A stretch of DNA of 64,000 nt. Origin: Mikania micrantha (taxonomy: Eukaryota > Streptophyta > Magnoliopsida > Asterales > Asteraceae). Location: the NCBI GenBank assembly GCA_009363875.1, contig CM018680.1, positions 9,743,426 through 9,807,425 on the forward strand, given 5' to 3'. The notes beneath the pieces are model-generated. The model saw only the letters and a list, made by a program, of their open reading frames with translations. It was not told where the DNA came from and searched no databases. The position numbers and the translations under genes were made by a program. Positions within the stretch are counted from its first letter, which is position 1, and each line of letters opens with the position of its first letter. Of the stretch, positions 8,021-18,804 are shown piece after piece.

Positions 8021-10908
8021 ACAAGTTGGTAACTGGAAATCATGTTTTTGGATTACCACAAAAAGAATTTGTTTGTTTTGATCATTGTGCTGCTTGTTTG
8101 AAAGGAAAACAGAAAAGATCTTCTCACAAATCAATTACAGCAAGTGTAATTAACTCCACATTACAGTTAATCCATATGGATTTATTTGGACCTGTAAATG
8201 TGTTGAGTTTGGGAAAGAAACAATATTGTCTTGTGATGGTGGATGACTATTCAAGATATACTTGGGTGTTCTTCTTGAACAAGAAAAGTGAAACGGCTGA
8301 TTTGGTAATTCAGATGGTGAAAAGAACTGAAAATCAAATGGGAAAATCAGTTATAGGATTCAGGAGTGACAATGGTTCTGAATTCAAAAATGAAACATTG
8401 GACAATTTTTGTCTTGAAAATGGAATTTCTAGACAGTTCAGTGCAGCAAGAACTCCTCAACAAAATGGTATTGCTGAAAGGAAAAACAGGTCTCTAATTG
8501 AAGCTGCAAGATCAATGCTTGCAGATTCAAAACTTCCTTTATCATTTTGGGCAGAAGCTGTCAACACAGCTTGCTATGTGCAAAACAGAACTTTCATTGT
8601 TAAAGAACAAAACAAAACTCCATATGAAATCATGTTCTCCAGAAAACCTCAAATAAAATTTCTCAAAGCTTTTGGATGCCCAGTCTCTATTTTGAACACA
8701 ACTGACAGATTGTCAAAATTTGATTCAAAAGCAGATGAAGGATATTTTGTTGGATATTCCAGTGTGTCAAAAGCTTACAGGGTCTTTAACAAAAATGCAT
8801 ACACTTTGCAAGAAACTGCTGATGTTGTGTTCTTTGAACATAATTTCAAAACAAAGTGTATAGGTCCTGATTGGCTATTTGACATGGACACTTTTATGAA
8901 AAGCTTTGATATTTTCCCATCTGATGATGCAGATTCAAGTGAAACAAAAGATGATGATCCAGAGTTAACAAACTTTGGGGAAGGATGGATTAAACCATTT
9001 TTCTCAGATGATCCATCCATTACTTCTAATCCTCAAAATCCACAGATGTCATCAGTTTCATCTGCAGAAACATTAACTCATCAGCATTCATCATATGATG
9101 ATGCTGATGCACCAAATTCTTCTTTGAATATTAATTCAGCAACACATTCAACACCAACTCTTTCATCTGATACAACTCCCTCTGCTGACAATATCTCTAT
9201 TGATCTAAATGACACAAATTTAGATATCAATACTTTGGTGCCAACAAGTTCAACTTACAGAACTATTGAAAGAAATCATCCGGCAACAAATATCATTGGC
9301 AATTTATCCTCAAAGACAACAAGGAGTATGCATGAATATGCAAATGTTTGTCTGTTTTCTTGTTTTCTTTCTCAAGATGAACCCAAAAATATCAAAGAAG
9401 CCTTAAAAGATAACAGTTGGGTAGAAGCAATGCAAGAAGAATTGCAGCAATTTAGAAAACAAGAAGTTTGGACTCTTGTTGATTTACCTGAAAATCAGGT
9501 ACCCATTGGCACAAAATGGGTATTCAGAAACAAGAAAGATGATAGAGGAATTGTGATCAAGAACAAAGCAAGGCTTGTAGCACAAGGCTACACCCAAGAA
9601 GAAGGCATTGATTATGATGAAGTGTTTGCTCCAGTTGCAAGAATTGAAGCTATCAGAATCTTTTTAGCTTATGCAGCTGCCTTCAAGTTTACTGTTTATC
9701 AACTGGATGTCAAATCTGCCTTCCTGTATGGTAAACTTCATGAAGAGGTCTATGTGGCACAACCACCAGGTTTTGAACATCCAGATCATCCATACAGAGT
9801 GTTCAAATTGGACAAAGCTTTGTATGGGTTGCATCAAGCTCCTAGAGCATGGTATGAAACCTTGTCTTCTTATCTCATTGAAAATCATTTTAAAAGAGGA
9901 CAAATAGATCAAACACTCTTCTTGAAGCATGAAAATGGTGAACTCTTAGTAGTTCAAGTGTATGTGGATGATATAATATTTGGATCCACAAACAAGAGAT
10001 TATGTGAGGAATTTGAGGCTTTGATGAAGAAGAAATTTCAAATGAGTGCCATGGGTGAACTTACTTTCTTTCTTGGTCTTCAAGTCAAGCAACTTCCTGA
10101 TGGAATCTTTATCAGCCAAACAAAATATGTCAAAGATATTCTCAAGAAGTTTGATCTCGCTGATTCCAAGCCAGCTTCAACACCTGCAGATCCAAGAGAC
10201 AAGCTTCATCCAGATCCCACAGGGAAGCCAGTCAATCAGACTTATTACAGATCAATGATTGGTTCTCTCATGTATCTTACTGCAAGCAGGCCTGATATCA
10301 TGTATAGTGTATGTTTATGTGCCAGATATCAAGCTGATCCCAAAGAATCCCATGAAGTTGCTGTCAAAAGAATTTTCAGATATCTCAAAGGAAAACCTGA
10401 TCTTGGTTTAATGTATCCAAAAGATGAAGATTTTTATTTAACTGCCTATACTGACAGTGATTTTGGGGGAGATAATTGGGATAGAAAATCAACGTCAGGA
10501 GGTTGTCAATACCTTGGAAACAAACTGGTATCTTGGCAATGCAAAAAACAAACAAATGTGTCCATATCAACTGCAGAAGCTGAATATATTGCAGCTTCAC
10601 AGTGTTGCTCTCAAGTTCTCTGGATTCAAAACCAGATGCTTGATTTTGGATTCAACTTTTTGAAAACTCCTATAAAAATAGATAATAAAGCAGCAATTTT
10701 CATTACAAAAAATCCAGTACAACACTCAAAAACAAAACATATAGAAATAAGATATCATTTTCTTAGAGATAACTCTGAAAAAGGATTGATAGAATTAAAG
10801 TACATAAATACTGAACTTCAACTTGCAGACTTATTTACCAAAGCATTAGATCCAAAACGGTTTGAATTTCTGGTAAAAAGTTTAGGCATGATGAAATATG
10901 AAAATTGA
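7945..10908 (+). CDS. pol: Copia pol part 2: integrase, RT, RNase H
   Basis: Contains, in order, a GAG-pre-integrase zinc domain (H14, H19, C48, C51), the integrase core with D79, D142 and E178 (35 residues between the last two), reverse transcriptase with YVDD at 673-676, and RNase H with T-D-S-D at 836-839 and an A-E-A-E motif at about 877-880. It copies the RNA and inserts the cDNA. All catalytic residues I can check are intact, and it ends in a normal TGA. No ATG opens it (TTG at 7945). It overlaps the protease frame and is shifted by one base, so a single 1-base indel near 7945 separates it from the protease. The lesion may be real, programmed or a sequencing error. Confidence 0.92.
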   Translation: MLSKATDDESTLWHRRLAHTNFKYMNKLVTGNHVFGLPQKEFVCFDHCAACLKGKQKRSSHKSITASVINSTLQLIHMDLFGPVNVLSLGKKQYCLVMVDDYSRYTWVFFLNKKSETADLVIQMVKRTENQMGKSVIGFRSDNGSEFKNETLDNFCLENGISRQFSAARTPQQNGIAERKNRSLIEAARSMLADSKLPLSFWAEAVNTACYVQNRTFIVKEQNKTPYEIMFSRKPQIKFLKAFGCPVSILNTTDRLSKFDSKADEGYFVGYSSVSKAYRVFNKNAYTLQETADVVFFEHNFKTKCIGPDWLFDMDTFMKSFDIFPSDDADSSETKDDDPELTNFGEGWIKPFFSDDPSITSNPQNPQMSSVSSAETLTHQHSSYDDADAPNSSLNINSATHSTPTLSSDTTPSADNISIDLNDTNLDINTLVPTSSTYRTIERNHPATNIIGNLSSKTTRSMHEYANVCLFSCFLSQDEPKNIKEALKDNSWVEAMQEELQQFRKQEVWTLVDLPENQVPIGTKWVFRNKKDDRGIVIKNKARLVAQGYTQEEGIDYDEVFAPVARIEAIRIFLAYAAAFKFTVYQLDVKSAFLYGKLHEEVYVAQPPGFEHPDHPYRVFKLDKALYGLHQAPRAWYETLSSYLIENHFKRGQIDQTLFLKHENGELLVVQVYVDDIIFGSTNKRLCEEFEALMKKKFQMSAMGELTFFLGLQVKQLPDGIFISQTKYVKDILKKFDLADSKPASTPADPRDKLHPDPTGKPVNQTYYRSMIGSLMYLTASRPDIMYSVCLCARYQADPKESHEVAVKRIFRYLKGKPDLGLMYPKDEDFYLTAYTDSDFGGDNWDRKSTSGGCQYLGNKLVSWQCKKQTNVSISTAEAEYIAASQCCSQVLWIQNQMLDFGFNFLKTPIKIDNKAAIFITKNPVQHSKTKHIEIRYHFLRDNSEKGLIELKYINTELQLADLFTKALDPKRFEFLVKSLGMMKYEN

Positions 10909-11978
10909 TTAAATTTTGCTAAGATACAGTGATAATTTTTTAAAAAATACAAAAACATTAGAAAAACAAAGAAAAATACAAAAATATGTGAATTTCAGTA
11001 AGATATATTATTTATGCATATCTGATATTGATTTCTTGAAAAATGATAGGAATCTGTTATGGAAAAGGATATATCAAGAAGAAAAGGTTCAGGAAAGAAT
11101 ATTGAAATTCTCAAAGCTTTGGTAGGCTCAGCTGACATCTAATCAATTTTGGAGAATGAGAAACAAGAATGAAAAATATGTAAGGCATGTTATCTATCTC
11201 ATAACAAGGTATTAAATCTTTTTGATGTAGGATATAAGAAGTGAAAGTTGAATTTATGACTATCTTCCACCATTTAAAGCTTGGAGATACTTAAAAAGAC
11301 TACATTATCAGCTGCATCATCAACCAAATAAGTGTATTTATACACAGCAGTCTGTATAATGCATTGTTTCAAAAGAACAAAAACAGAGAAAAACTTTCAA
11401 ATTTGACTGCACACATCAACCAAATAAGTGTTCATAGAACACAGTGCTTGTCATTGATGAAAAGAAAAGAAAAACAAATTATATAAATATTTACTCATAA
11501 AATGGTAGTAAAGTGGAGATCTTACATAAATCCTTAAAATATTCTACAATTCGACTTCAAAAAGTGCCTTTTTATGTTTGTGATAACTTGCTAAGTTACA
11601 TTTAAATGATATCTAATTTGAACAAATTCTCATAATCTGGTTTATGATTATATCAGCAGGGTTTAAGTGGATAAACAATACCATTGTTTGAATTTTCAAT
11701 GATATTTCTGAATATTTCTTTTGATATAAAGAGTTCTAAAATAGATATGATTTTAAGAATCAAATTCTTATCAGATTTAAGTATGTAAATATTAATTTTC
11801 TGAAAAACTTTTAATTATCACTGTGACTTATCAAAGTTTAATTAAAAAAAAAAAAAAAATTTTTTTTTGGATTTAGAAATGTGCTAATCTCAAGAAAAGG
11901 GAGTTTTTTTAAGTTGATTTTCAAATAGTTGACACAGTTGATAATGAAAATCTGTTTGTTTTTTCAAAAGTAATTTTC
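10909..11978 (+). other. Copia spacer between pol and ORF3, first part
   Basis: Noncoding and AT-rich. It contains two copies of a 17-mer beginning ATCAACCAAATAAGTG (11319 and 11415) and an A-run/T-run of about 25 bases at 11844-11869. A 69-codon frame at 10916 has no recognisable content. Confidence 0.6.
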
Positions 11979-12525
11979 AGTGCTGACAGTGAAGTTCCAA
12001 TGCTGATGAAGTTTCAGTGCTGACATTCCAATGCTGGTCAAAGTTCCAATGCTGATGAAGTTTCAGAGCAAATGCTGATGAAATTTCAATGCTGACAATC
12101 TCAAATGCTGATAAAGTTCCAGTGTATTCAGCATGTCAGCTAACTGCTTCTCAATGCTGATGAGTATTTCTCAATGCTGATGATTAACATTATGTTGCTG
12201 AAAAGTAATTCTCAGTGCTGATGAGTAAATCTCAGTGCTGATGAGTAAATCTCAATGCTGATGAGTATTTCTCAATGCTGATGATTAACATTGTTGCTGA
12301 AAAGTAATTCAGTGCTGATGAGTAAATCTCAGTGCTGATGAGTAAATCTCAGTGCTGATGAGAAATTCTCAAGCTGATGCACAACTTGATCAAGTAGCAT
12401 GTTGTCCAACTAATAAATGCTGACATTTAAAACCATCAAATCTCAAAATTTTGGCTCTCATGTGAAATGATCAATGCTGATGTTTATGTTAGAAACTTTA
12501 CTCTTAACACACCAGTGCTGATGAT
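11979..12525 (+). repeat. Second TGCTGA cluster, upstream of ORF3
   Basis: About 22 TGCTGA copies in about 550 bp, the same strand and density as in the LTR U3. Within it, a unit of about 105-112 bases (AATGCTGATGAGTATTTCTC and following) occurs twice in tandem at about 12151-12365. The flanking sequence does not match the LTR, so the motif, not a copied LTR block, is what recurs. A TATA box follows at 12667. Confidence 0.85.
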
Positions 12526-12666
12526 AAAAGTTTCAATCACTTAGCACATTTTTGAGTAAAATTATTTGAAGAGGAGGAGCACATGAGAGTTTAATGAAAT
12601 CACGTGAAAAATTAATAGTTTTCACTTTTTCACCAGATTTCAACCTCGTACTCAGCAAAGTTAACC

Positions 12667-12674
12667 TATAAAAG
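12667..12674 (+). promoter_or_regulatory. Candidate internal TATA box for ORF3
   Basis: TATAAAAG in AACCTATAAAAGGAAC, 167 bases before the ORF3 ATG and about 140 bases after the last TGCTGA. Start of transcription is expected near 12700. It has the same order (cluster, TATA, leader, ORF) as the LTR. No transcript data. Confidence 0.6.
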
Positions 12675-12833
12675 GAACTTGAAAAATGAACCCTAATTCT
12701 TATCAGCACTCCTTTGAACTTGAGCGTAAAACCCTTCATTCGAAACCTCAAACCTCAGCAAAAATCATCATTATACTGCAATCAAATCCTCACTACTCTT
12801 CATCATCCAGTTCACGACCCTCATCGTAAAATT

Positions 12834-15800
12834 ATGGCTCTTTTAGAAATCGCAGACCAACACAATGTGTGTGCGTTCCTGAATGCCGAGCATCCCAAAG
12901 CTCATGGGTTCAGAGAAATTCTTCGTTTCATAAATCGATCAAGCTTGGTGTTTGCTCTAACAGCAAGACCAACTCTGTATCGACACATGATAAATGAGTT
13001 CTGGATCACAGCAGTGGAAGAGATACAAAATGATATTCGAACAATTGTTGGAACAGTTGGAGGCCAACAAGTTGTCATCTCTGAACAGATATTAAGGGAT
13101 GTGTTGCAATTAGGAAATGATGAATGTGACATTACTGAACTCCCAGATGATGAAATTTTGGATTTCTTTCAAAATTTTCTCGGTTATACGGGTGGAATGC
13201 CCAGAAGACAAATTCTCAAAGGTAAATTGGGAGCAAAGTGGAAATTGCTAGCTCACATCTTACAACACTGCATCTCAAATAGGAGATCTGGATGGTTTGA
13301 GCTTCCACTTGGCACAACTTCTATGATCATGAGCCTGTTGATGTCAACACCCTTTAACTTTACAAGAATCATTTTTAATGGTATGACAACAAATGTAAGT
13401 GCAGGAAGTAAAAAATTCTTGATGTATCCAAGATTCATTCAGCTAATAATTAACAATCAGCACCCAGATATGCAACCCTTTGGTGAAAAGATTCATGGGT
13501 TGAAGCATCATGATCATCTTACATGTCCTTCAATGAACAGGGGTAAAGTTGAAGAAGGAGATGTAGAATTTCCTCAAATATTTTTTGATCTGCAAGATGC
13601 ATTGATTGAACAGGGAATGATTCTAGTAAATGTTGAGAATGAAGATTCTGGTTCTTCATCATCAGATCATATTGATTCTGATGCTGATGTGTCCAGCAGT
13701 GAGAGCAGTAAAGGTGACAATGATGATGATGGTGATAATAATGAAGAATTTCAAGATCAGATTTCAACTCCTGCACATGGCTCTCCAGCAACTTCAGTTG
13801 ATTTACAGGCAAGACCTGATGATCAAGATTTTATTCAAAATCTTGATCTTTCTCCCATTACATCTCCAATCCAAACAGCAACAGATACATTATCAATTCC
13901 AAATTCTCCTTTGGAAGTTGATGTCTCAATACAGCAAAAACAACAACAACAAAATCAGCAACAAAATGAATCAGAAACTATGCTTGATACTGAGCAGATT
14001 CAAGATCCATCTCAACCATCAGTTGCATTGAAAATAATCCCTCTTGTGTTGCAGCATATGGCCTCCCAAATTGATTCCAGAGAAACTGAAATAAATCAGT
14101 TAAATGCTGAACTTGAAAAAGATTTTGATGATCATCTGAAAGAATACAATCAATTTCAAGATGCTCTTGATGAACAAAATGCTGAAATCACCAGACTTCT
14201 AATTGAACTTGAACAGAAAGAAAATCATCTGGGAGTTCAAAATGCATACATTGTAAGTCAGGATGCACACATAAAAAGTTTAAATGAAGCAGCTGCTCAA
14301 GCTCAAGAATATGTTCAAAAGAGTGATGACTATGTCAATCAATTTACCAACACTCTAAATTCACAAGTGGAAGAAATAGAAAATTTAAAAGCCTTTGTAG
14401 ATGATATACAAAGTGATCTGAAATTTTCTATAGCTCAAAGGGAAAAATATATTCAGAAAGCCACAAATTTGAGCCAAGAGCTATTTAGTGCTCAAAACGA
14501 AGTAACTCATGCTCAATTGGCTCAAGATAAAATGAAGGAGCATGTTGATCTTCTTAAATCTGAAATTCACAATTTGAAATCTCAACTTGCAGCAACCCAA
14601 AGTCTTGCTGAAAATGATCAAAAGGCTATCATTGCTGATCTCAAAGACACAATCATTTCAAAAGAAAAGAAGATTAATGAACTAGAGGTGCAATTAAAAG
14701 CAAGTAAGTTGGCTTTTGAAAAAGACATTGAAAAGATAAATCTTCAATTAAAATCAGCCAAAGCAAAATCCAAAGTCTTAGAAAAAGAGATTGATGATCT
14801 GAAGAAAATTGATCAAAACAGAATCAATTCTTTGCAAGAGGCTGCAAATGAGATTACAAGGCTGAATGCCATAATCTCCAAATCAAAGAGAGCTGAGACT
14901 TCCTTTGAATCTCTGGAATCAACAATTGAAGAACTTGAAAAAGAAAATCAAATGTTAAGGGAAAGAATTGAAGAACTTGAAAATGCAGATGATGAGAGTG
15001 TCTACAGTTTAGAGGGAGATGATGCTTACTCCAAGGGGGAGAAGAGGAAATTTGACCAAGACGAAGATGATGAACCAATAAAAAAGGTCAAATCTTTCTC
15101 ACCACCACAATCCCTGGCTCCATCTCCAAAATTTCAAAAAGAAGTAACATCAGTCAAGGAATTAGATTCACATTTTAAGGCTGCAATTCTCAACAAATAT
15201 GGATTTTTTGAAATTATGAACAAAGCAAATGATGATTTGCTAAATTTCAGCATTCCTTCTGTGGAAGAAGTTTCAAGGGGAATTCCTGGAAATGAAATTG
15301 AAAGAACCTTAATCAAAAATCATCTTGAAATTCTAAGAAGAAAACAAGATGCTGCCCGGGAGAAGGCAAAGGGAAAAGAAAAGGCTCATGAAGAATTAAA
15401 GCCCAAGTCTTCTTCAAAGTTTGATAAGAAAGAAGTGAAAGCATTGGCTGGGATTTTGGGGGATTTAACTGATGCAGAATTGGCTGCAAATGAAGCGTTA
15501 ATGCCAGAAATTCAAGAATCCAGCAGAATGATTGAACCAAATGTCTCCTTCAGTGAAAGCTTTGCATCACAATTCTCTGCAAATGCTATGGCTGATTCTC
15601 ATATGAAGCTAGTACTAAAGCTTGTGGAGTATGGTGGCTTGGAGTTTGAAACAGTCAATTTAATGTCATTTGAACAATTGTCAGCAGAATCTGATAGAAT
15701 TGACTCTCTCCTTAATCCACAAAATGAAACTGAAATTGATAAGAAGGAGAGAAAAGATAAAGAGAAGAAAAGAAGAGAGCAAGAAACAGCTGATTCGGAA

Positions 15801-17033
15801 ATTGCAAAGGGTTTGGTTCAGCCAGATCCAAAATCCATGAGTGAACAAGCCTTAAGAAATTTTTTGCATGACAGAGGTGTTCCTTCTAGAAGTTATACAA
15901 AAATGAAGAGGGACACTCTGATAAAAAGTGTAAAAGAATTTTTGTTGACAGATGAAAAAGCAGGTAAGAAAGCAAAATTTGATAAATCAAAAATGCCTGT
16001 CATCAGCAGAACAGTCTCCTCCAGTCAAAATTTTGAAAAGCCAAAGTTATCTGTTTCCTCCCAATACATAAGAAATTCTGGAATGACTTTCCAAGAAACA
16101 TTGACTATTCAAGATCAAGAGTTAATGAAACAAAAGTCAAACATAGTGGGATGGAAATATGACTGGAGTTGGGATGCATACCTAGTCAAAAGAGATACAG
16201 GGGCGGTGGAAAGTTTTTATCCATTTTTCCAGATATTCAATCTGTCTGATAGAGAGTTAATTGAATTGGCTGGTCTAGATCTAGTAAACAGAAGCAATTA
16301 TGCTAGACCAGCAGCTTTTCAAGATACTCTAAGAAAATGTGTAAAACTATACAGATTGCAAGATGGCAGTTTGGATCAAGATAAAGTCTTGAAAGAATTT
16401 AAAAAGTATGAAAAGAAATTCAATGAACAAAATCTGAAGCTGAAACCGCCTGAGATAAAGAAAAAGAAAATTGTTGGAAATATGAAGGAATTTCCTATCA
16501 CTGGATGGGCTTATGATGAAAAGACATGGGAGCTGATAATTTTCAGAAGAGATAGAGTTTTAAGTGCTACAGATATAAGGCTATATGCCTATTCTGAAGT
16601 GAGACTTCTTGAAAACTCTTATCTTATCTTTTTGGATAATCTAACAATTGGCAAACCAATTTCCAATTTTGGAAGACGAAATCTTCTTCAATTCTTGAGG
16701 CTAATCAGAAGATTAAAAAAGGACTCAGAAGAATTGATTGGATATGATGTAAGAAGAAATGAGCAAAAGGTGAAAACTCTGAAGAACCCACAAAGAGTTT
16801 CTATTAACTTTGATGGAAATCTTGTGGTAGAATGTCTCGATAAATCATACATCTTCACTGACAAAGATGACATGTCTGAATTGGATTTCAAATCTTTATC
16901 TGCACTAAATCAAATGTCGATTTATTTCATGAGAGAAGACTTGAAAGCTCCAATGACTCAATTTGCTGGTATTATACAACATTTGTTGTTATCTTTCAGC
17001 ATGAGTCAAGTGAAAGAAGAAGAAAATGTGTGA
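12834..17033 (+). CDS. Copia ORF3, large nuclear-looking coiled-coil protein (1399 aa)
   Basis: Third ORF between pol and the 3' LTR, uninterrupted. The frame is open back to 12714 without an ATG, so the first ATG, 12834, is chosen. From the N-terminus: a globular domain of about 250 residues with K-F-L-M-Y-P-R-F at 194-201; an acidic Ser/Asp stretch about 268-310; a Gln-rich stretch about 365; a long coiled coil about 420-720; a bipartite nuclear-localisation-like signal at 737-753 (KRK...KKVK); a SAP-like helix pair about 1002-1039; and a globular C-terminal domain with two W-K/A-Y-D repeats. There is no signal peptide or membrane segment. Its position is that of the env-like ORF of Sireviruses, but its content suggests a nuclear or chromatin-binding role. 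That role is inference. Confidence 0.85.
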   Translation: MALLEIADQHNVCAFLNAEHPKAHGFREILRFINRSSLVFALTARPTLYRHMINEFWITAVEEIQNDIRTIVGTVGGQQVVISEQILRDVLQLGNDECDITELPDDEILDFFQNFLGYTGGMPRRQILKGKLGAKWKLLAHILQHCISNRRSGWFELPLGTTSMIMSLLMSTPFNFTRIIFNGMTTNVSAGSKKFLMYPRFIQLIINNQHPDMQPFGEKIHGLKHHDHLTCPSMNRGKVEEGDVEFPQIFFDLQDALIEQGMILVNVENEDSGSSSSDHIDSDADVSSSESSKGDNDDDGDNNEEFQDQISTPAHGSPATSVDLQARPDDQDFIQNLDLSPITSPIQTATDTLSIPNSPLEVDVSIQQKQQQQNQQQNESETMLDTEQIQDPSQPSVALKIIPLVLQHMASQIDSRETEINQLNAELEKDFDDHLKEYNQFQDALDEQNAEITRLLIELEQKENHLGVQNAYIVSQDAHIKSLNEAAAQAQEYVQKSDDYVNQFTNTLNSQVEEIENLKAFVDDIQSDLKFSIAQREKYIQKATNLSQELFSAQNEVTHAQLAQDKMKEHVDLLKSEIHNLKSQLAATQSLAENDQKAIIADLKDTIISKEKKINELEVQLKASKLAFEKDIEKINLQLKSAKAKSKVLEKEIDDLKKIDQNRINSLQEAANEITRLNAIISKSKRAETSFESLESTIEELEKENQMLRERIEELENADDESVYSLEGDDAYSKGEKRKFDQDEDDEPIKKVKSFSPPQSLAPSPKFQKEVTSVKELDSHFKAAILNKYGFFEIMNKANDDLLNFSIPSVEEVSRGIPGNEIERTLIKNHLEILRRKQDAAREKAKGKEKAHEELKPKSSSKFDKKEVKALAGILGDLTDAELAANEALMPEIQESSRMIEPNVSFSESFASQFSANAMADSHMKLVLKLVEYGGLEFETVNLMSFEQLSAESDRIDSLLNPQNETEIDKKERKDKEKKRREQETADSEIAKGLVQPDPKSMSEQALRNFLHDRGVPSRSYTKMKRDTLIKSVKEFLLTDEKAGKKAKFDKSKMPVISRTVSSSQNFEKPKLSVSSQYIRNSGMTFQETLTIQDQELMKQKSNIVGWKYDWSWDAYLVKRDTGAVESFYPFFQIFNLSDRELIELAGLDLVNRSNYARPAAFQDTLRKCVKLYRLQDGSLDQDKVLKEFKKYEKKFNEQNLKLKPPEIKKKKIVGNMKEFPITGWAYDEKTWELIIFRRDRVLSATDIRLYAYSEVRLLENSYLIFLDNLTIGKPISNFGRRNLLQFLRLIRRLKKDSEELIGYDVRRNEQKVKTLKNPQRVSINFDGNLVVECLDKSYIFTDKDDMSELDFKSLSALNQMSIYFMREDLKAPMTQFAGIIQHLLLSFSMSQVKEEENV

Positions 17034-17134
17034 AGATGACTCCTGTTGATGATGACAAGGATTTGGATGTGGTTTATTCATTTGAGAGAGGTACTTATGG
17101 ATTATGGTGGGATAATTGTAGGAAGCATCATCTC
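17034..17134 (+). other. Copia 3' untranslated region
   Basis: Between the ORF3 stop and the polypurine tract. An out-of-phase short frame (from 17030) has no family match. Confidence 0.5.
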
Positions 17135-17143
17135 AGGGGGAGA
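17135..17143 (+). promoter_or_regulatory. Copia polypurine tract
   Basis: AGGGGGAGA followed by one T, immediately before the 3' LTR. It primes plus-strand DNA synthesis. Confidence 0.9.
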
Positions 17144-17144
17144 T

Positions 17145-18417
17145 TGTTAGGTTTTCATTATGAGATGGTGCTCTGCCCACAATTAACCAACCCTTTTGCC
17201 ATTTTCAAGTTTATTAAGTCCATTTAATGATGGCAACATTCTAACTCTCTTTACTTCTGTTTCTCTATTTTATACAGATTTATTTTTTGATTTGCTGATA
17301 AATTTGAATAAAGTTCAAATTCATATGATATGTTGATGTGTTGACAGGCACAATACAGACAACACATATGGTCCATATCTCTGAACCTTAAACTTTTCTA
17401 GTTATAAGATCATTATTTGTTAATTGATTCTTATGTTTAAGTGTTTAGGAATTGCAGGATTTGTCAATGTTGCTGTGCTGACAACAAAGTTATAATGCTG
17501 AAAGTCAACTCATTGAAGATAGAGATGCTGACTTCTCAAAGGATTCTTCAATGCTGACAGCTTAAAATTACAGTGCTGACATTCAAAGCCTATTGTTGAT
17601 ATTATCCTATTCAAGGATATTGCAGTGCTGATGAACAAATCTTGAAATGCTGATGACCAAGTGTAATGCTGATAGAATATGTTGTGCTGATGATTACAAG
17701 AGAGCCAAGTATTCAGCAATGCTGATATTGAACTCTTGAATGCTGATAGCCAATTCTCTGACAGCTTTATGAGTTCAAGTGCTGATACTTGGATGCTGAT
17801 AATGACAACTTATACAATGCTGACATCAAATTCTCAATGCTGACAGCAAGTATATTGTAATGCTGATATGAAGATAATTGTTGCACATTGCAATGCTGAT
17901 GACTAAATGTTGCAATGCTGAAGACTAAATGTTGCAATGCTGAAGTTCAAGTCTGCTGTTGCTGATGAAGATTTGACAGATAGATTTTTGTTATTTATTT
18001 GTTTTTGCTGACATCAGTTATGACGTGTATAACTGATGTGACGTTTATTTTGTTATTTTGATAGCGGTGATCCGTTAGGGCAGTTATGTAGGTCTAAAAT
18101 AGGTTTCTATAAATAGGACCTTTATGTCTTTCATTAGTATGCTTTTTTGATGCTTTTGTACCCTTTTCTGGTGATTACACACACTGTAATTCTCAGAGAG
18201 ATTTCTGATCTACAATCAATATAACTGCCTTTAATATTCATCATTAATTCTTAACTGTTCTTATTAAATATGTCTTGAATATTAATTACTGTGGGTGTTG
18301 TTATTTTGGATTGTTTCTGAACTTAGATTGATTGCCTGTTTCCGCCTAGCAATTGATCGAAATCATAGCTTATTGTTATCATCAGATCTCAGATTATGAT
18401 CTGATCCGATCCTGACA
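17145..18417 (+). mobile_element. Copia 3' LTR (1273 bp)
   Basis: Near-identical to 2654-3928: two base differences and one 2-base indel seen by eye. It includes the TGCTGA cluster (about 17474-18013) and TATA box (18108-18115), and ends CTGACA. Confidence 0.95.
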
Positions 18418-18422
18418 CTAAT
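18418..18422. repeat. Target-site duplication of copia element, right copy
   Basis: CTAAT, identical to 2649-2653. Confidence 0.95.
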
Positions 18423-18804
18423 CCTCCTCAACATTTGTATAAGACCTTGAAAACCAATTGTTTTAAGTTCTGAAAGGCTTGATTCCCTTTGTTTGGTCAT
18501 AGCCGAAGCCATCAAGCTCAAATCAGTCCACAATTCGAACCCAATCAACCCTGTAGTGATGGGGTTTCGATTTCCCTAGTTCCAACCGAGTTCAAGGGTG
18601 GTTTAATTTGAGTATTAATCATCACAAAGTTCTAATTCGAAGTTTGAATAGATTCGAACGTATATACCCCAATCCCCATCCAAAATCGTTTAAATTCTTG
18701 AATGCTGTTCAACAAATCTATGGGGCTTTTAGTGAACAGATGATTTCGTTTCCTTCTGTAACAACCAATTCCGTTTTTGAGCTCAATCTCAATCCACACC
18801 CTAA
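18418..18804 (-). mobile_element. Element A 5' LTR, outer (U3) part
   Basis: Continuation of element A's LTR after the copia insertion. No ORF is supported. The outer end is not resolved: GTAACA at about 18764 and CCACA at about 18798 are both possible LTR ends, and a duplicated segment starts at 18805. The matching LTR and duplication lie outside the window. Confidence 0.5.

Larger units (their letters stand above)
2654..18417 (+). mobile_element. Complete Ty1/copia Sirevirus-type retrotransposon (15.8 kb)
   Basis: Complete element: 5' LTR 2654-3928, PBS 3931, gag 4486-7524, protease to RNase H 7541-10908, spacer, ORF3 12834-17033, polypurine tract 17135-17143, 3' LTR 17145-18417, and CTAAT on both sides. 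Domain order protease, integrase, RT, RNase H is the copia order. Very long gag and a large third ORF after pol suit the Sirevirus (SIRE/Maximus) group. The LTRs differ, by eye, at two bases and one 2-base indel, so insertion is very recent. At 15.8 kb it is long for a copia element. It is inserted in the LTR of element A. Confidence 0.93.

Noticed and set aside
12714..12833. N-terminal extension of ORF3 from 12714
   Set aside because: It begins with TTG; the first ATG in frame is at 12834.
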